From IMG/VR virus record IMGVR_UViG_3300008050_000082, positions 1 to 46,214 of that record: 46,214 bases of DNA; one strand, given 5' to 3'. Shown here one piece after another: positions 33,059 through 40,514 of the stretch. The position numbers and the translations under genes were made by a program. How positions within the stretch are numbered: the first letter of the stretch is position 1; each line of letters starts with the position of its first letter. The stretch comes from a virus. A model generated the notes under the pieces. It was not told the DNA's origin. It did no database searches and saw nothing but the letters and a program-made list of their open reading frames with translations.

Positions 33059-34201
33059 ATGAAATCGCTAGGACTGCTTGTTTTTCATGAGTGGGGTGAT
33101 AAAGTCATTGACCGCCCTGACAATAGTGAAGAGTTGATGACAGCATCGATTATGTCATGGTGGCGCTGGAAAGCCGGCGGCACCGTTCATTACTTCGACC
33201 AGCGCTTTGCAGGTCAAAGCAGGATCTTCAATACAGTTCCTGAATTCTATTATCCAGCAATGCGCCAGATGATGTTTAATAAGTTTGTTGCTGATCCAAC
33301 TAACGATTTTCCTGGGCTTGATTATCTTCTTGTACGGTGGCGCTGGCACAACGGCCGCCCCACTGATGACTATATTATGCAGCGCCAGCGTGGCATAGTC
33401 ACGTACTATGCTGAGTCGACTGATACACAAATTGTTATCTGGGATGAAGACTACAAGTTCACTGTTGATACTATGCCAGAATGGCTGCGCAACATCAACA
33501 CAACAAACATAACAGTTCATCGTGTTCGTGATAAAGACACAGGAAAAATGCCAACAGGGTTTCCATGCACTTCAACACGCCATTGTCCTATCTCTGATAG
33601 ATTCTTAAGAGCGCTGCCTAAGTCTGATGTCAAGTTGCCATACACAGGCTTTGGTGACAGTAAAGATCCTCGCGCAGTTATGGTCTATATTGGTAATAAC
33701 TACGACCGCGATGGAGCACTTGATCGCTGGATTAGAGAATTTGGCTGTGATTATCCTGGTCGTATTCATGTGTATGGTAATTGGCTAAAGTATGATCCCG
33801 TCGTTATGCAGGGCGTTATACAACACAGTAAAGCTACCAAGGCTGAGATTGCGCATATTCATCGACGTGCCCTCTTTGTTCCAATGATCGCAAAGGATAT
33901 TTATTTCGAAGAGGGGCACATTACTCCGCGGCTCTTCGAAGTCCTCGCCGGCGGGTCATTACCAATCGGATTCAACGAGTTCTATGGTCATGAATTTTAC
34001 TATGACAATCTTGGATACGAAGACCCACTAGAGTTTGAGAGTGTGTGGGGAAGTCTTTTGTTTGGTATGCACGACACCTTCGATGCTGCTGAAACAAAGA
34101 GGCAATGGGATGAGCACTACGACGCAGTCCTGGGGACAGTTCTAGGGAACAATGTCTTCAATGTAGAGAAATTTCTTTCTAGCGCAGGAATTATGGCATG
34201 A
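33059..34201 (+). CDS. Putative GT-B glycosyltransferase, possibly DNA base-glycosylating
   Basis: 380 residues. The first half opens with a strand-loop SLGLLVFHEWG and contains several aromatic/basic loops. The second half holds a typical GT-B donor domain: AVMVYIGNNYDRDG, RIHVYGNW, and near residues 288-305 ITPRLFEVLAGGSLPIGF, the Glu-containing motif by which GT-B enzymes bind the sugar nucleotide. It heads a tight run with a nucleotide kinase, a dCMP-type thymidylate-synthase-family enzyme and a dCMP deaminase, so it could add a sugar to hydroxymethylcytosine, as T4 AGT and BGT do. Surface polysaccharide modification is an alternative. It overlaps the next gene by ATGA. Confidence 0.6.
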   Translation: MKSLGLLVFHEWGDKVIDRPDNSEELMTASIMSWWRWKAGGTVHYFDQRFAGQSRIFNTVPEFYYPAMRQMMFNKFVADPTNDFPGLDYLLVRWRWHNGRPTDDYIMQRQRGIVTYYAESTDTQIVIWDEDYKFTVDTMPEWLRNINTTNITVHRVRDKDTGKMPTGFPCTSTRHCPISDRFLRALPKSDVKLPYTGFGDSKDPRAVMVYIGNNYDRDGALDRWIREFGCDYPGRIHVYGNWLKYDPVVMQGVIQHSKATKAEIAHIHRRALFVPMIAKDIYFEEGHITPRLFEVLAGGSLPIGFNEFYGHEFYYDNLGYEDPLEFESVWGSLLFGMHDTFDAAETKRQWDEHYDAVLGTVLGNNVFNVEKFLSSAGIMA

Positions 34202-34755
34202 GTGAAAAACAAAGGCTTCTCATCATTGAGGGAGCAGACAAGAACTGGAAGACGACAATCAGTCGAAAGCTGCAGGCCACATTTGGTCTTCCCTATTTCA
34301 AGCATGGGGGCGAGTCACAGGCCCATCTCACGGGCGGCGGTAAGGGTTCGTATTTCAAGAATCTCCTCGATTGGTCGCAACCCTTCTTTGTTGATTTTCT
34401 TGACCAGACAGGTGTGTCTGCACTCTTTGATAGAACATATCCGAGTGAGTTTGTTTACTCACAGGTGTTCAATAGGGAATTTAACTTAGAGGTTTTTAAG
34501 AATATTGATCTACAATGGGCGCGCCTCGGCGCAGTCATCGTTGTTCTGCATCGCTCTGACTTGAGCGGCCTTGATGACAGGGACGAATTTTCTCACATTG
34601 AAGAGAATATGGGAAAAATCAACGCTCTTTACAAAGAATTTGCTGAGGGCAGACACACACAATGCAAGTTACTCTCATACGATGTAAGTGAGTACGAAGA
34701 TTCAGAGGTTCTTACCCTACGAATCATTGCTGATTTGATGAGGATGGGTTTTTGA
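34198..34755 (+). CDS. Deoxynucleoside monophosphate kinase-like P-loop protein
   Basis: 185 residues. LLIIEGADKNWKTTISRKL is the start of a thymidylate kinase-type fold, and FDRTYPSEFVYSQVF is the DR-containing substrate motif, with VIVVLHRSD later as an internal strand. The P-loop is unusual: GADKNWKTT has Trp where GxxxxGK has Gly. Kinases of this family convert dNMP to dNDP; T4 gp1 does so for hydroxymethyl-dCMP, the role its neighbours suggest. The substrate is not shown by the sequence. Confidence 0.65.
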   Translation: MSEKQRLLIIEGADKNWKTTISRKLQATFGLPYFKHGGESQAHLTGGGKGSYFKNLLDWSQPFFVDFLDQTGVSALFDRTYPSEFVYSQVFNREFNLEVFKNIDLQWARLGAVIVVLHRSDLSGLDDRDEFSHIEENMGKINALYKEFAEGRHTQCKLLSYDVSEYEDSEVLTLRIIADLMRMGF

Positions 34756-35744
34756 TGGAAAAGAAAACAGCTGCAGTAACAAGAGCACTGTCAGGCATGA
34801 CAAAAGCATTTCGAAAAGCTGCCAGGGATATTCGCTTTCATGGGAAGGATGCAGCTCCCCGCGGGCTACCAATTAAGGAGCTTATCAATTATAGCTTTGA
34901 ACCAATCTGGGTTGATGAGTCAGAAGTTTTTCTAGCTAGTTGCGCCCGCAAGTTTAGTAGATTGTACATGGCTGGCGAACTTGCGTGGTACCTGTCAGGA
35001 AGTCAAGCAGTAGATGACGTTTCATATTATTCTTCATTCTGGAAGAAGTGCGCAGGTGAAGATGGTCTTCTAAATTCAGCGTACGGTTATCATATCTGGT
35101 ATGACCACGATCTTGTGACAAACAAAGATGGTGATGTGGCCGTGATGTCGCAGTTCCAGAAGGTTGCCGCGCAGCTGCAGGAAGACACTGACACACGGCA
35201 GGCTGTAATCCATATTAAGGATAAGTTTCACACAACAGACTTCAGCAACCCTGATGTTCCATGCACAATGACGCTCCAGTTCTTCATTCGTGATGGTCGG
35301 CTTGACATGATTGTTAACATGCGATCGTCCGATTTGATCAGGGGAATCAGCTATGATATGCCATTCTTCATGATTGCACAAAAACTTCTAGCTGTTAAGC
35401 TTGGAATTAAGCCAGGGTGGTATTATCATAACAGTGGTAGCCTGCATGTGTATGAACTGCACTACGATATGCTTAAGCGGATTGCTGAAGAGACTGACGT
35501 TATTGAGATGTTTGAGTATGACGGGCCATACATCGGCGATATTCCTGAATCTGAAACTGAGAATGAGACAAGCATCAACGAAATGCTGGTCATTGAGAAG
35601 GGCCTTCGTGCCGCTTACGAAAACGGGCAGGACATGCCCGATCTGGCTTCCCTCCGTGAACTTGTTCATCCTTTTTGGTGGGGAATGATTGAGCTCCTTG
35701 TGGCTCAATTTAAGAAGAAAACGTTAAACAAAAAGGATAAGTAG
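34755..35744 (+). CDS. Thymidylate synthase-family enzyme, probably dCMP hydroxymethylase
   Basis: About 329 residues from ATG 34755 (TGATG overlap). The catalytic Cys170 is in VPCTMTLQFFIRDGRL; the phosphate-site Arg is in VNMRSSD; SGSLHVYELHYD gives the His-x-Tyr motif. At the position of the Asn that selects dUMP (E. coli ThyA Asn177) stands Asp201 in IRGISYDMPFF. That Asp marks dCMP-using enzymes such as T4 gp42, and VNMRS and GSLHVY resemble gp42 closely. So the likely product is 5-hydroxymethyl-dCMP made with methylene-tetrahydrofolate; a dUMP-methylating enzyme is less likely but not excluded. Confidence 0.75.
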   Translation: MEKKTAAVTRALSGMTKAFRKAARDIRFHGKDAAPRGLPIKELINYSFEPIWVDESEVFLASCARKFSRLYMAGELAWYLSGSQAVDDVSYYSSFWKKCAGEDGLLNSAYGYHIWYDHDLVTNKDGDVAVMSQFQKVAAQLQEDTDTRQAVIHIKDKFHTTDFSNPDVPCTMTLQFFIRDGRLDMIVNMRSSDLIRGISYDMPFFMIAQKLLAVKLGIKPGWYYHNSGSLHVYELHYDMLKRIAEETDVIEMFEYDGPYIGDIPESETENETSINEMLVIEKGLRAAYENGQDMPDLASLRELVHPFWWGMIELLVAQFKKKTLNKKDK

Positions 35745-35745
35745 A

Positions 35746-36018
35746 GTGAGTTCAATTACAGAAAAACAGCTGGCAGCGATGCTGGGCAATAAACCAAACT
35801 ATCGTAGGTTTCTTTTGGAGCTCAACGCAGTGGCTACTGAACCAGAGCTTATTGTTAACGTTCGAATTGCACTTGACAGTCTGCGGGTTGAAAGAAGGTA
35901 CCAGCGTGAGCTGGCCCGCTTGCCAAGGTCTACTGATGGAATGCTCGATTCCCGTGGGATCAATATTGAAGCGCTAGATCAGAGTCACAGTTCAACCGGT
36001 GCCTCTATTGCCAAGTAG
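35746..36018 (+). CDS. Unknown helical protein
   Basis: 90 residues from GTG 35746, with AAAAGGA 8 bases upstream. Mainly helical and charged (VRIALDSLRVERRYQRELAR), with a Ser-rich tail. It sits between the dCMP-type enzyme and dCMP deaminase and overlaps the latter by 20 bases. No family recognised; its place in the cluster suggests a link to nucleotide metabolism, nothing more. Confidence 0.55.
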   Translation: MSSITEKQLAAMLGNKPNYRRFLLELNAVATEPELIVNVRIALDSLRVERRYQRELARLPRSTDGMLDSRGINIEALDQSHSSTGASIAK

Positions 36019-36421
36019 GAAAGCCTGGGACCAAATCTGGTCTGAGCTCGCACTATCAATTGCTGAGCGCAGCGTTTCACTCCGTTTGCAGGTGGGTGCT
36101 GTAATTGTGTCTGTTGATAACTCTTCAGTGCTTGCTTTGGGATATAACGGGCTTGAAGTCGGTGGGGCAAATGCAGTCGATTCCGAAAGGCCTGGTGGCG
36201 AGGGAACGATCCATGCTGAGATTAATGCGCTGATTAAGCTACCCTACACGCACCAACAATCACGCAAGATGTACGTTACACATTCGCCGTGCATTGTTTG
36301 CGCCCGGGCAATCGTGAATGCAAAGATTGATGAAGTCATCGCAATTAATATGTATCGTGACTCTTCAGGGTTAGATTTGCTGAATCAAAGAGGTGTTAAC
36401 GCCTACTTATTAAGTGAGTAA
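35999..36421 (+). CDS. dCMP/cytidine deaminase-family zinc enzyme
   Basis: 140 residues from GTG 35999. The zinc site is complete: TIHAEINALIK (His72, catalytic Glu74) and HSPCIVCARAIVNA (Cys98, Cys101). The layout matches deoxycytidylate deaminase, which makes dUMP from dCMP and feeds thymidylate synthesis; T4 encodes one (Cd). It shares its substrate with the neighbouring dCMP-type enzyme. The start has no clear ribosome site and is probably translated by coupling to the upstream gene. Confidence 0.82.
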   Translation: MPLLPSRKAWDQIWSELALSIAERSVSLRLQVGAVIVSVDNSSVLALGYNGLEVGGANAVDSERPGGEGTIHAEINALIKLPYTHQQSRKMYVTHSPCIVCARAIVNAKIDEVIAINMYRDSSGLDLLNQRGVNAYLLSE

Positions 36422-36454
36422 GTGTAGTTCAAGAACTAATCGGAGATAGCCAGC

Positions 36455-37807
36455 ATGCCATTTGATTTCGCAAAAGCTTTTCAGCGCAAGAAAGATGCAA
36501 AAGAAAAGTCAGCAGAGAAGAAAAAAGCTGCTGGAAAAAAGACAGCCGTGTTCGCGCCGCTGGTAGTTCCTGCAAATCCTCCAAAGCCTGAGCGCGCCAG
36601 AGGCAAGGGCAGCGGCAAGCATGGCCTAACAAAAGCCCAGCAGATTAAGGATGACGATATTGTCCGCTCTGTAGGCAAGTTCAAGTTACCATCGCTCAAA
36701 GATGTTGTCGATGATAAGCGCAACATGCAGGCTCTCATGGTTATCTTCGGGAAGCCTGAAGTAACAGAGCAGGCATTCGGCAATTACGTTCGCAATGCTC
36801 TAAAGGACTCACAGATTAAGTCGGCAATCATGGAAGATGATTACTGGAATGAGATTGAGGAAGCGATCGGTAAAACCATTACATTTGAAGAGAGGATGTA
36901 CAGAACCATTGATGCAATTCGTGATGTTCTAAATGGCCTAGGCGATCTTGAATGGAAGGGTGATTCTGTTATGGAGGCCATGCTGAATTACGCAGCAGAA
37001 ACAGGCGTCCTTTCATCAGCTGTTGAGCAACTCATTCCAGTCTTTAACGCATTTTTCCGTTCGCAAGGTAGTGATGAAAAGATTCCGAAGACAGACAACG
37101 AGCTCCGCGATTGGATTTTAAAATCGGTTGATCCTGGTGGCGGTGGTACCCGCGCCGGAAAGTATGGGAAGATGCATGCTGAGTATGCTCGCTTGATTTA
37201 CGTCAATATGCTTGAAAACTTCTCCGGTGTTATGGATGATTTCTTCGAAGAAGTTCAAGATTTGATCAAAGATAACTTTGCCAAGCGAATTCCAATGCAA
37301 GAAACAGAGGATGTTGTTCGACGGCTCTGGAGTATCGCGTATGTTATGGGCATCCAGCTAAAAAAGATTAATAAGCTCATTGCAGCTGCCGTAAAACTGA
37401 ATGATCCCTACTCAACACCGAAGTATTCAAAGAAGGCTGATAATTTGCTTGACAGGGTTAATACTCTAATCAAGGCATTTAACAGTCTGCCTTCAAAGAT
37501 TAATGCAACATGGGCGCGCCACGATATGGGTGCTCTTGGCGGTGTTACGTACAATGAAAAGTATAAAGAAGTTGAAGGCTCATTTGATGTTGCAGTTGAA
37601 GGTTTGAGGGAAGTCCACTCAGAGCTTGCAGTTTGGGATGGTACCCGTGCGTCTGGGCAAAAGATGATGAGCCGCGCGTTTGAACTGCAACAACAAATGC
37701 TTAAGCAGATAGGCGATCTTGAAAAGTGGCTCGACAGCAATGATAGTGATGCTGTGGAAATGAGTGACCAAGAGCATGTTGATACAATCAATGATCTACT
37801 GAGTTAA
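36455..37807 (+). CDS. Unknown helical protein
   Basis: 450 residues. Residues 1-60 are very rich in Lys, Ala and Pro (KKDAKEKSAEKKKAAGKK) and disordered; the rest is predicted almost wholly helical with an acidic C-terminal tail. A GGAG lies 10 bases before the ATG. No family recognised. Lys-rich tail plus helical body occurs in virion and DNA-associated proteins, but no assignment is justified. It overlaps the next ATG by one base. Confidence 0.6.
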   Translation: MPFDFAKAFQRKKDAKEKSAEKKKAAGKKTAVFAPLVVPANPPKPERARGKGSGKHGLTKAQQIKDDDIVRSVGKFKLPSLKDVVDDKRNMQALMVIFGKPEVTEQAFGNYVRNALKDSQIKSAIMEDDYWNEIEEAIGKTITFEERMYRTIDAIRDVLNGLGDLEWKGDSVMEAMLNYAAETGVLSSAVEQLIPVFNAFFRSQGSDEKIPKTDNELRDWILKSVDPGGGGTRAGKYGKMHAEYARLIYVNMLENFSGVMDDFFEEVQDLIKDNFAKRIPMQETEDVVRRLWSIAYVMGIQLKKINKLIAAAVKLNDPYSTPKYSKKADNLLDRVNTLIKAFNSLPSKINATWARHDMGALGGVTYNEKYKEVEGSFDVAVEGLREVHSELAVWDGTRASGQKMMSRAFELQQQMLKQIGDLEKWLDSNDSDAVEMSDQEHVDTINDLLS

Positions 37808-38301
37808 TGAGTAATAGTAGACTACTTATTGAGAACAAGCTGGCTATCTCTGCAGGGACGCGAGTTGCGCTTATTGAGAAAGAGCTCCGAATTGGGATGC
37901 GCTTTAATACAATTTCACATATTGCTATAGAGGAATTTTTTAATGGCAGAATGCCAGCAATAAGTTTCTTCTCTAGGATTCGCAAGATGTCTAAAAAGAT
38001 AGCTCGTGAACAAAAAAGGAAGAAGAGAATGGGTGAGGCAAATGATTTACGACAGCAAGTGATTTTTAGGTTATGGCCTGAAGATCATGCAGAGCTGCGG
38101 GCATACCTTACTGAAAAAGGAATTTCCCTCCAGCTTTTTGCAGAAACTATCACAAAAGCTTTTATTGCAGGTGATCCACTTCTCGAGCGCCTAGTCGAAC
38201 GCGAGCAGAATAGGCGAATTAGAGCAAAGAAAAAGGGCCCGCGATACTCTGTTGAAGGTTTGATGGATGATATCTATGAAGAGGGTGAGGGCAATGAGTA
38301 A
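37807..38301 (+). CDS. Unknown basic protein, possible ribbon-helix-helix
   Basis: 164 residues. N-terminal part has a mixed composition; from about residue 60 it is very basic (RKMSKKIAREQKRKKRMGE). Residues 80-115, QQVIFRLWPEDHAELRAYLT and EKGISLQLFAETITKAF, fit a strand followed by two helices as in ribbon-helix-helix DNA-binding proteins. ATG 37987 is an alternative start that would keep only this part. No family recognised. Confidence 0.5.
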   Translation: MSNSRLLIENKLAISAGTRVALIEKELRIGMRFNTISHIAIEEFFNGRMPAISFFSRIRKMSKKIAREQKRKKRMGEANDLRQQVIFRLWPEDHAELRAYLTEKGISLQLFAETITKAFIAGDPLLERLVEREQNRRIRAKKKGPRYSVEGLMDDIYEEGEGNE

Positions 38302-39469
38302 AAAATTGCATGGTCCTGGTCCAGAGATTGCTGATTCTGGTGAAGAGTATATTGCTCCTGTAACCAGAAAGCAGCAGAAGGATCCGTTCATTCGTCATCT
38401 GGATAAAATATCTGGGCATGCAATTGATGAAGCTGGGTGTGATTGTCAGTCAGCAGAGCCTGAAATTCTTACTGGACAACTTACTGATCAAAATGATCAT
38501 GAAGAAGTTGAAGAGCAAATGTATGGTTTGCAGAAGCAACTAATTCCGCACCCAGCGACAGATGCTGAGTTTACGTCAGGAATGAAAGACTGGGGGCCGC
38601 GAAGCAGATCAATTCAGGCTTTTGGTGGCGCACCAACACAAGCACCTGATACAAATGATGATAAGTTTGGAGAGCAAGAAGAATCATTGCAGACTGTTGG
38701 TGGAGGTCGAGGCAATTATCGTGGCTTTGCCGGAGTACCTAGTAAGGGTAATGACGGCGATGAGTTGTGGTTTCCACAGCAATCAGAGCCTGCAGAGATT
38801 GCTCCAACTGGTAATGCTGTAGATACAATTCGCAGGAAAGTAATGCTAAGGGTTATGAGCGAGGCTGGTGAATCTGGTAAAGCACCTGAATTTAAACCAA
38901 AGAAGGTGAAGCCTACAACACATCCATCTGAGAAAGAGAAGCCTGCGAAGCTCGGCGGCAGTCCAAGAAGGTCAGCAAAGAAGGTTCGATCACTGCAGCC
39001 TGCACAGAAGCGCCAGACAGATAGGCCGGATCTTGACCAGCGCTTTAAGGGTGTGTTGAAGTACGCGAATATTATTGATGCAAGACTTGCTACAGAGAAA
39101 ATGAATGAATTCTGGAAAGAATACATGAAGCTTGGTGACCGTGAAGCCCTTCGCCGCCTCAAGTCACTTGCTGTTGTAGCACAGAATAGAGCACAATTCC
39201 GTTATCGTGATGAAGGTCATACTGAGGCACAGGAAATCTATCGCCATTATGACGCATGGCTGACTGACCACCCTATGCCGCATGAAATTGTTAAGCCTGC
39301 TGAAAGAGATAAGTCCGCAGTCATTAAGTGGCGCATCAAATTCCGCGCGGATGGCTGGCACAAGGATGTTGCAGAGATTGAAGCAGTTCAGTTAAAGACT
39401 GCAATTGCGCGCCTAAAGAAAGAGCTCGGCGAAAAGTTTGATGACTTCAAGATTATTGGGGCAGCCTGA
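38294..39469 (+). CDS. Unknown, largely disordered protein
   Basis: About 391 residues from ATG 38294 (GAGGG 4-6 bases upstream; overlap of 8 bases with the previous gene). Residues 1-240 are Gly, Pro, Glu and Gln-rich with little order. The C-terminal 150 residues look folded: a helical stretch (EFWKEYMKLGDREALRRLKS) and a final alpha/beta part (VIKWRIKFRADGWH, ELGEKFDDFKIIG) that could be a small ferredoxin-like domain. No family recognised. Confidence 0.55.
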   Translation: MSKKLHGPGPEIADSGEEYIAPVTRKQQKDPFIRHLDKISGHAIDEAGCDCQSAEPEILTGQLTDQNDHEEVEEQMYGLQKQLIPHPATDAEFTSGMKDWGPRSRSIQAFGGAPTQAPDTNDDKFGEQEESLQTVGGGRGNYRGFAGVPSKGNDGDELWFPQQSEPAEIAPTGNAVDTIRRKVMLRVMSEAGESGKAPEFKPKKVKPTTHPSEKEKPAKLGGSPRRSAKKVRSLQPAQKRQTDRPDLDQRFKGVLKYANIIDARLATEKMNEFWKEYMKLGDREALRRLKSLAVVAQNRAQFRYRDEGHTEAQEIYRHYDAWLTDHPMPHEIVKPAERDKSAVIKWRIKFRADGWHKDVAEIEAVQLKTAIARLKKELGEKFDDFKIIGAA

Positions 39470-39630
39470 TGGACGATTTTAAGAAGCGTATCAAAGGATA
39501 TCGTGGATCAGGCAAAGTGTGTTCATGCTGTCGAGAGGTTGATGGCAAGAAGAAAGCTGCGCGCCTTGCCCGAGCCCGACTGAAACAGAGTGATCAAAAA
39601 GAAAGGTTACTACTTCGTGCCAATCTATGA
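39469..39630 (+). CDS. Small Cys-containing basic protein (53 aa)
   Basis: A 53-codon frame from ATG 39469, joined to the previous stop by TGATG, to TGA 39628-39630. It reads MDDFKKRIKGYRG, then GKVCSCCREVDGKKKAARLA, with 3 Cys and strong basic charge. The overlap start supports it as real. It overlaps the FmdB-like gene by 41 bases in another frame. Function unknown; metal or nucleic acid binding is possible. Confidence 0.5.
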   Translation: MDDFKKRIKGYRGSGKVCSCCREVDGKKKAARLARARLKQSDQKERLLLRANL

Positions 39631-39895
39631 ATATAAACGAGAAGATGGTTCAATCTTTGAGCTAATCAGAACACTTGCAAATCGCGATGAAGTAACACAC
39701 TGCCCAGAAACTGGACAACCCTGTGAGCGCATTGCATTTAGTGCGGGCAGTCATATGCTGAAGGGCGGAGGCTGGGCCAAGGACGGATACGCTTCACAAA
39801 GGAAGCCACCTTCAGGTCGCTCAATTCAATCCCATATTGATGAACACCGCTCAGACCTGGCAAGCCAAAAGGAAGATTACTTAAAGGGCCGCTGA
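39590..39895 (+). CDS. FmdB-like zinc ribbon protein (one Cys pair lost)
   Basis: 101 residues from GTG 39590. FVPIYEYKREDGSIFELIRTLA followed by THCPETGQPCERIAFSAG and a Gly-rich GGGWAKDGYAS follows the FmdB putative regulatory family. The first CxxC of the zinc ribbon is missing (YKREDGS where YxCxxC is expected), so zinc binding may be lost or altered. Common in phages; role unknown. Confidence 0.65.
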   Translation: MIKKKGYYFVPIYEYKREDGSIFELIRTLANRDEVTHCPETGQPCERIAFSAGSHMLKGGGWAKDGYASQRKPPSGRSIQSHIDEHRSDLASQKEDYLKGR

Positions 39896-39919
39896 GTATT
39901 ATAATGAATTTAAGGATGG

Positions 39920-39940
39920 TGGATTCACAAGGTGAATCCA
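39920..39940 (+). promoter_or_regulatory. Perfect stem-loop before the 39962 gene
   Basis: TGGATTCAC at 39920-39928 pairs with GTGAATCCA at 39932-39940 around a 3-base loop (9 perfect pairs). It is followed by TTTG only, so it is not a convincing terminator. It lies 21 bases before the ATG at 39962 and might affect translation. TATAAT at 39900-39905 upstream lacks a good -35. Confidence 0.4.
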
Positions 39941-39961
39941 TTTGTAGTTAAGGAGTAAGAT

Positions 39962-40228
39962 ATGAGCGTTGGAGTAATTCGACATAAGCATACCAAGGTT
40001 GCCAATGGGCAGCAGCATGACATTCGCCACCTCTTTGTAGAGTGTGGAGTTTGTCTTAGTCACTATCGGTGTACACCTACCTTCAACTTCTATGTTGTAA
40101 AGGATAGTGATCGTTATCGCAAAGATGAGTATTGGTGTTGTGATATGTGTATTGAAGATGAACTACGTCTTCTTGGTCAGGAAGCAAACCTAGAGTTTGT
40201 GCAGTCACGAAAAAAGCCTCGTGCGTAG
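39962..40228 (+). CDS. Unknown zinc-finger-like small protein
   Basis: 88 residues with AAGGAG upstream. Two Cys pairs, CGVCL (about 28-31) and CCDMCIED (about 59-62), could form a treble-clef or zinc ribbon. A basic tail ends the protein (QSRKKPRA). No family recognised; nucleic acid binding is plausible by pattern only. A promoter-like site follows its stop by 3 bases. Confidence 0.6.
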   Translation: MSVGVIRHKHTKVANGQQHDIRHLFVECGVCLSHYRCTPTFNFYVVKDSDRYRKDEYWCCDMCIEDELRLLGQEANLEFVQSRKKPRA

Positions 40229-40231
40229 AGC

Positions 40232-40260
40232 TTTCTGCGCAGTTGATAAAGTATTAAAAT
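40232..40260 (+). promoter_or_regulatory. Candidate phage promoter (TTTCTG, 17 bases, TAAAAT)
   Basis: TTTCTG at 40232-40237 and TAAAAT at 40255-40260 are 17 bases apart, differing by one base in the -35 from TTTCCG. It lies in the gap after the 39962 gene and upstream of the RNA ligase pair. TATAAT at 40260-40265 overlaps and could be used instead with a 22-base gap, which is too long for sigma70-type promoters. Confidence 0.5.
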
Positions 40261-40269
40261 ATAATTAAG

Positions 40270-40288
40270 GTGAGATTTATCATCTCAC
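40270..40288 (+). promoter_or_regulatory. Stem-loop at the expected transcript start
   Basis: GTGAGAT at 40270-40276 pairs with ATCTCAC at 40282-40288, 7 perfect pairs with a 5-base loop, placed 10 bases after the -10 hexamer, so it would form the very 5' end of the mRNA. 5' stem-loops protect some phage mRNAs from decay; this role is inference. An in-frame GTG at 40270 lies inside it. Confidence 0.4.
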
Positions 40289-40308
40289 ACTGGAAGAAGG
40301 GTAGTGCT

Positions 40309-40506
40309 ATGCTTGATGCCGATGGAACAACCACAGCTGGCGCGTTTAAAACTGATGGAGGTGTTGTTCATGTGACTGCGCGCCGATGCAAAATTACTGG
40401 TGATGCAATCATCGAATTTGGACGTAGCTACACACTGCGCCTGCCTGACACTGAGCTGATTCGCTTTAATAGCTTGCTGTTGAGTCTTGAAAATAACAAA
40501 CATTAG
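40309..40506 (+). CDS. Unknown small protein
   Basis: 65 residues from ATG 40309 with AAGAAGGG upstream; the longer frame from GTG 40270 would start within the 5' stem-loop and almost at the predicted transcript start. Beta-rich (GGVVHVTARRCKITGDAIIE) with a C-terminal helix. No family recognised. Confidence 0.5.
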   Translation: MLDADGTTTAGAFKTDGGVVHVTARRCKITGDAIIEFGRSYTLRLPDTELIRFNSLLLSLENNKH

Positions 40507-40514
40507 GGAGCGCC

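Noticed and set aside
34755-35744. Ordinary dUMP-methylating thymidylate synthase
   Set aside because: The Asn that reads dUMP is Asp here and the segments around it resemble T4 gp42, so a dCMP-using enzyme is preferred, though not proven.
39900-39905. TATAAT just after the FmdB-like gene as a promoter
   Set aside because: The six bases 17 positions upstream (TTACTT) match neither TTGACA nor TTCCG well. Not listed as a promoter.
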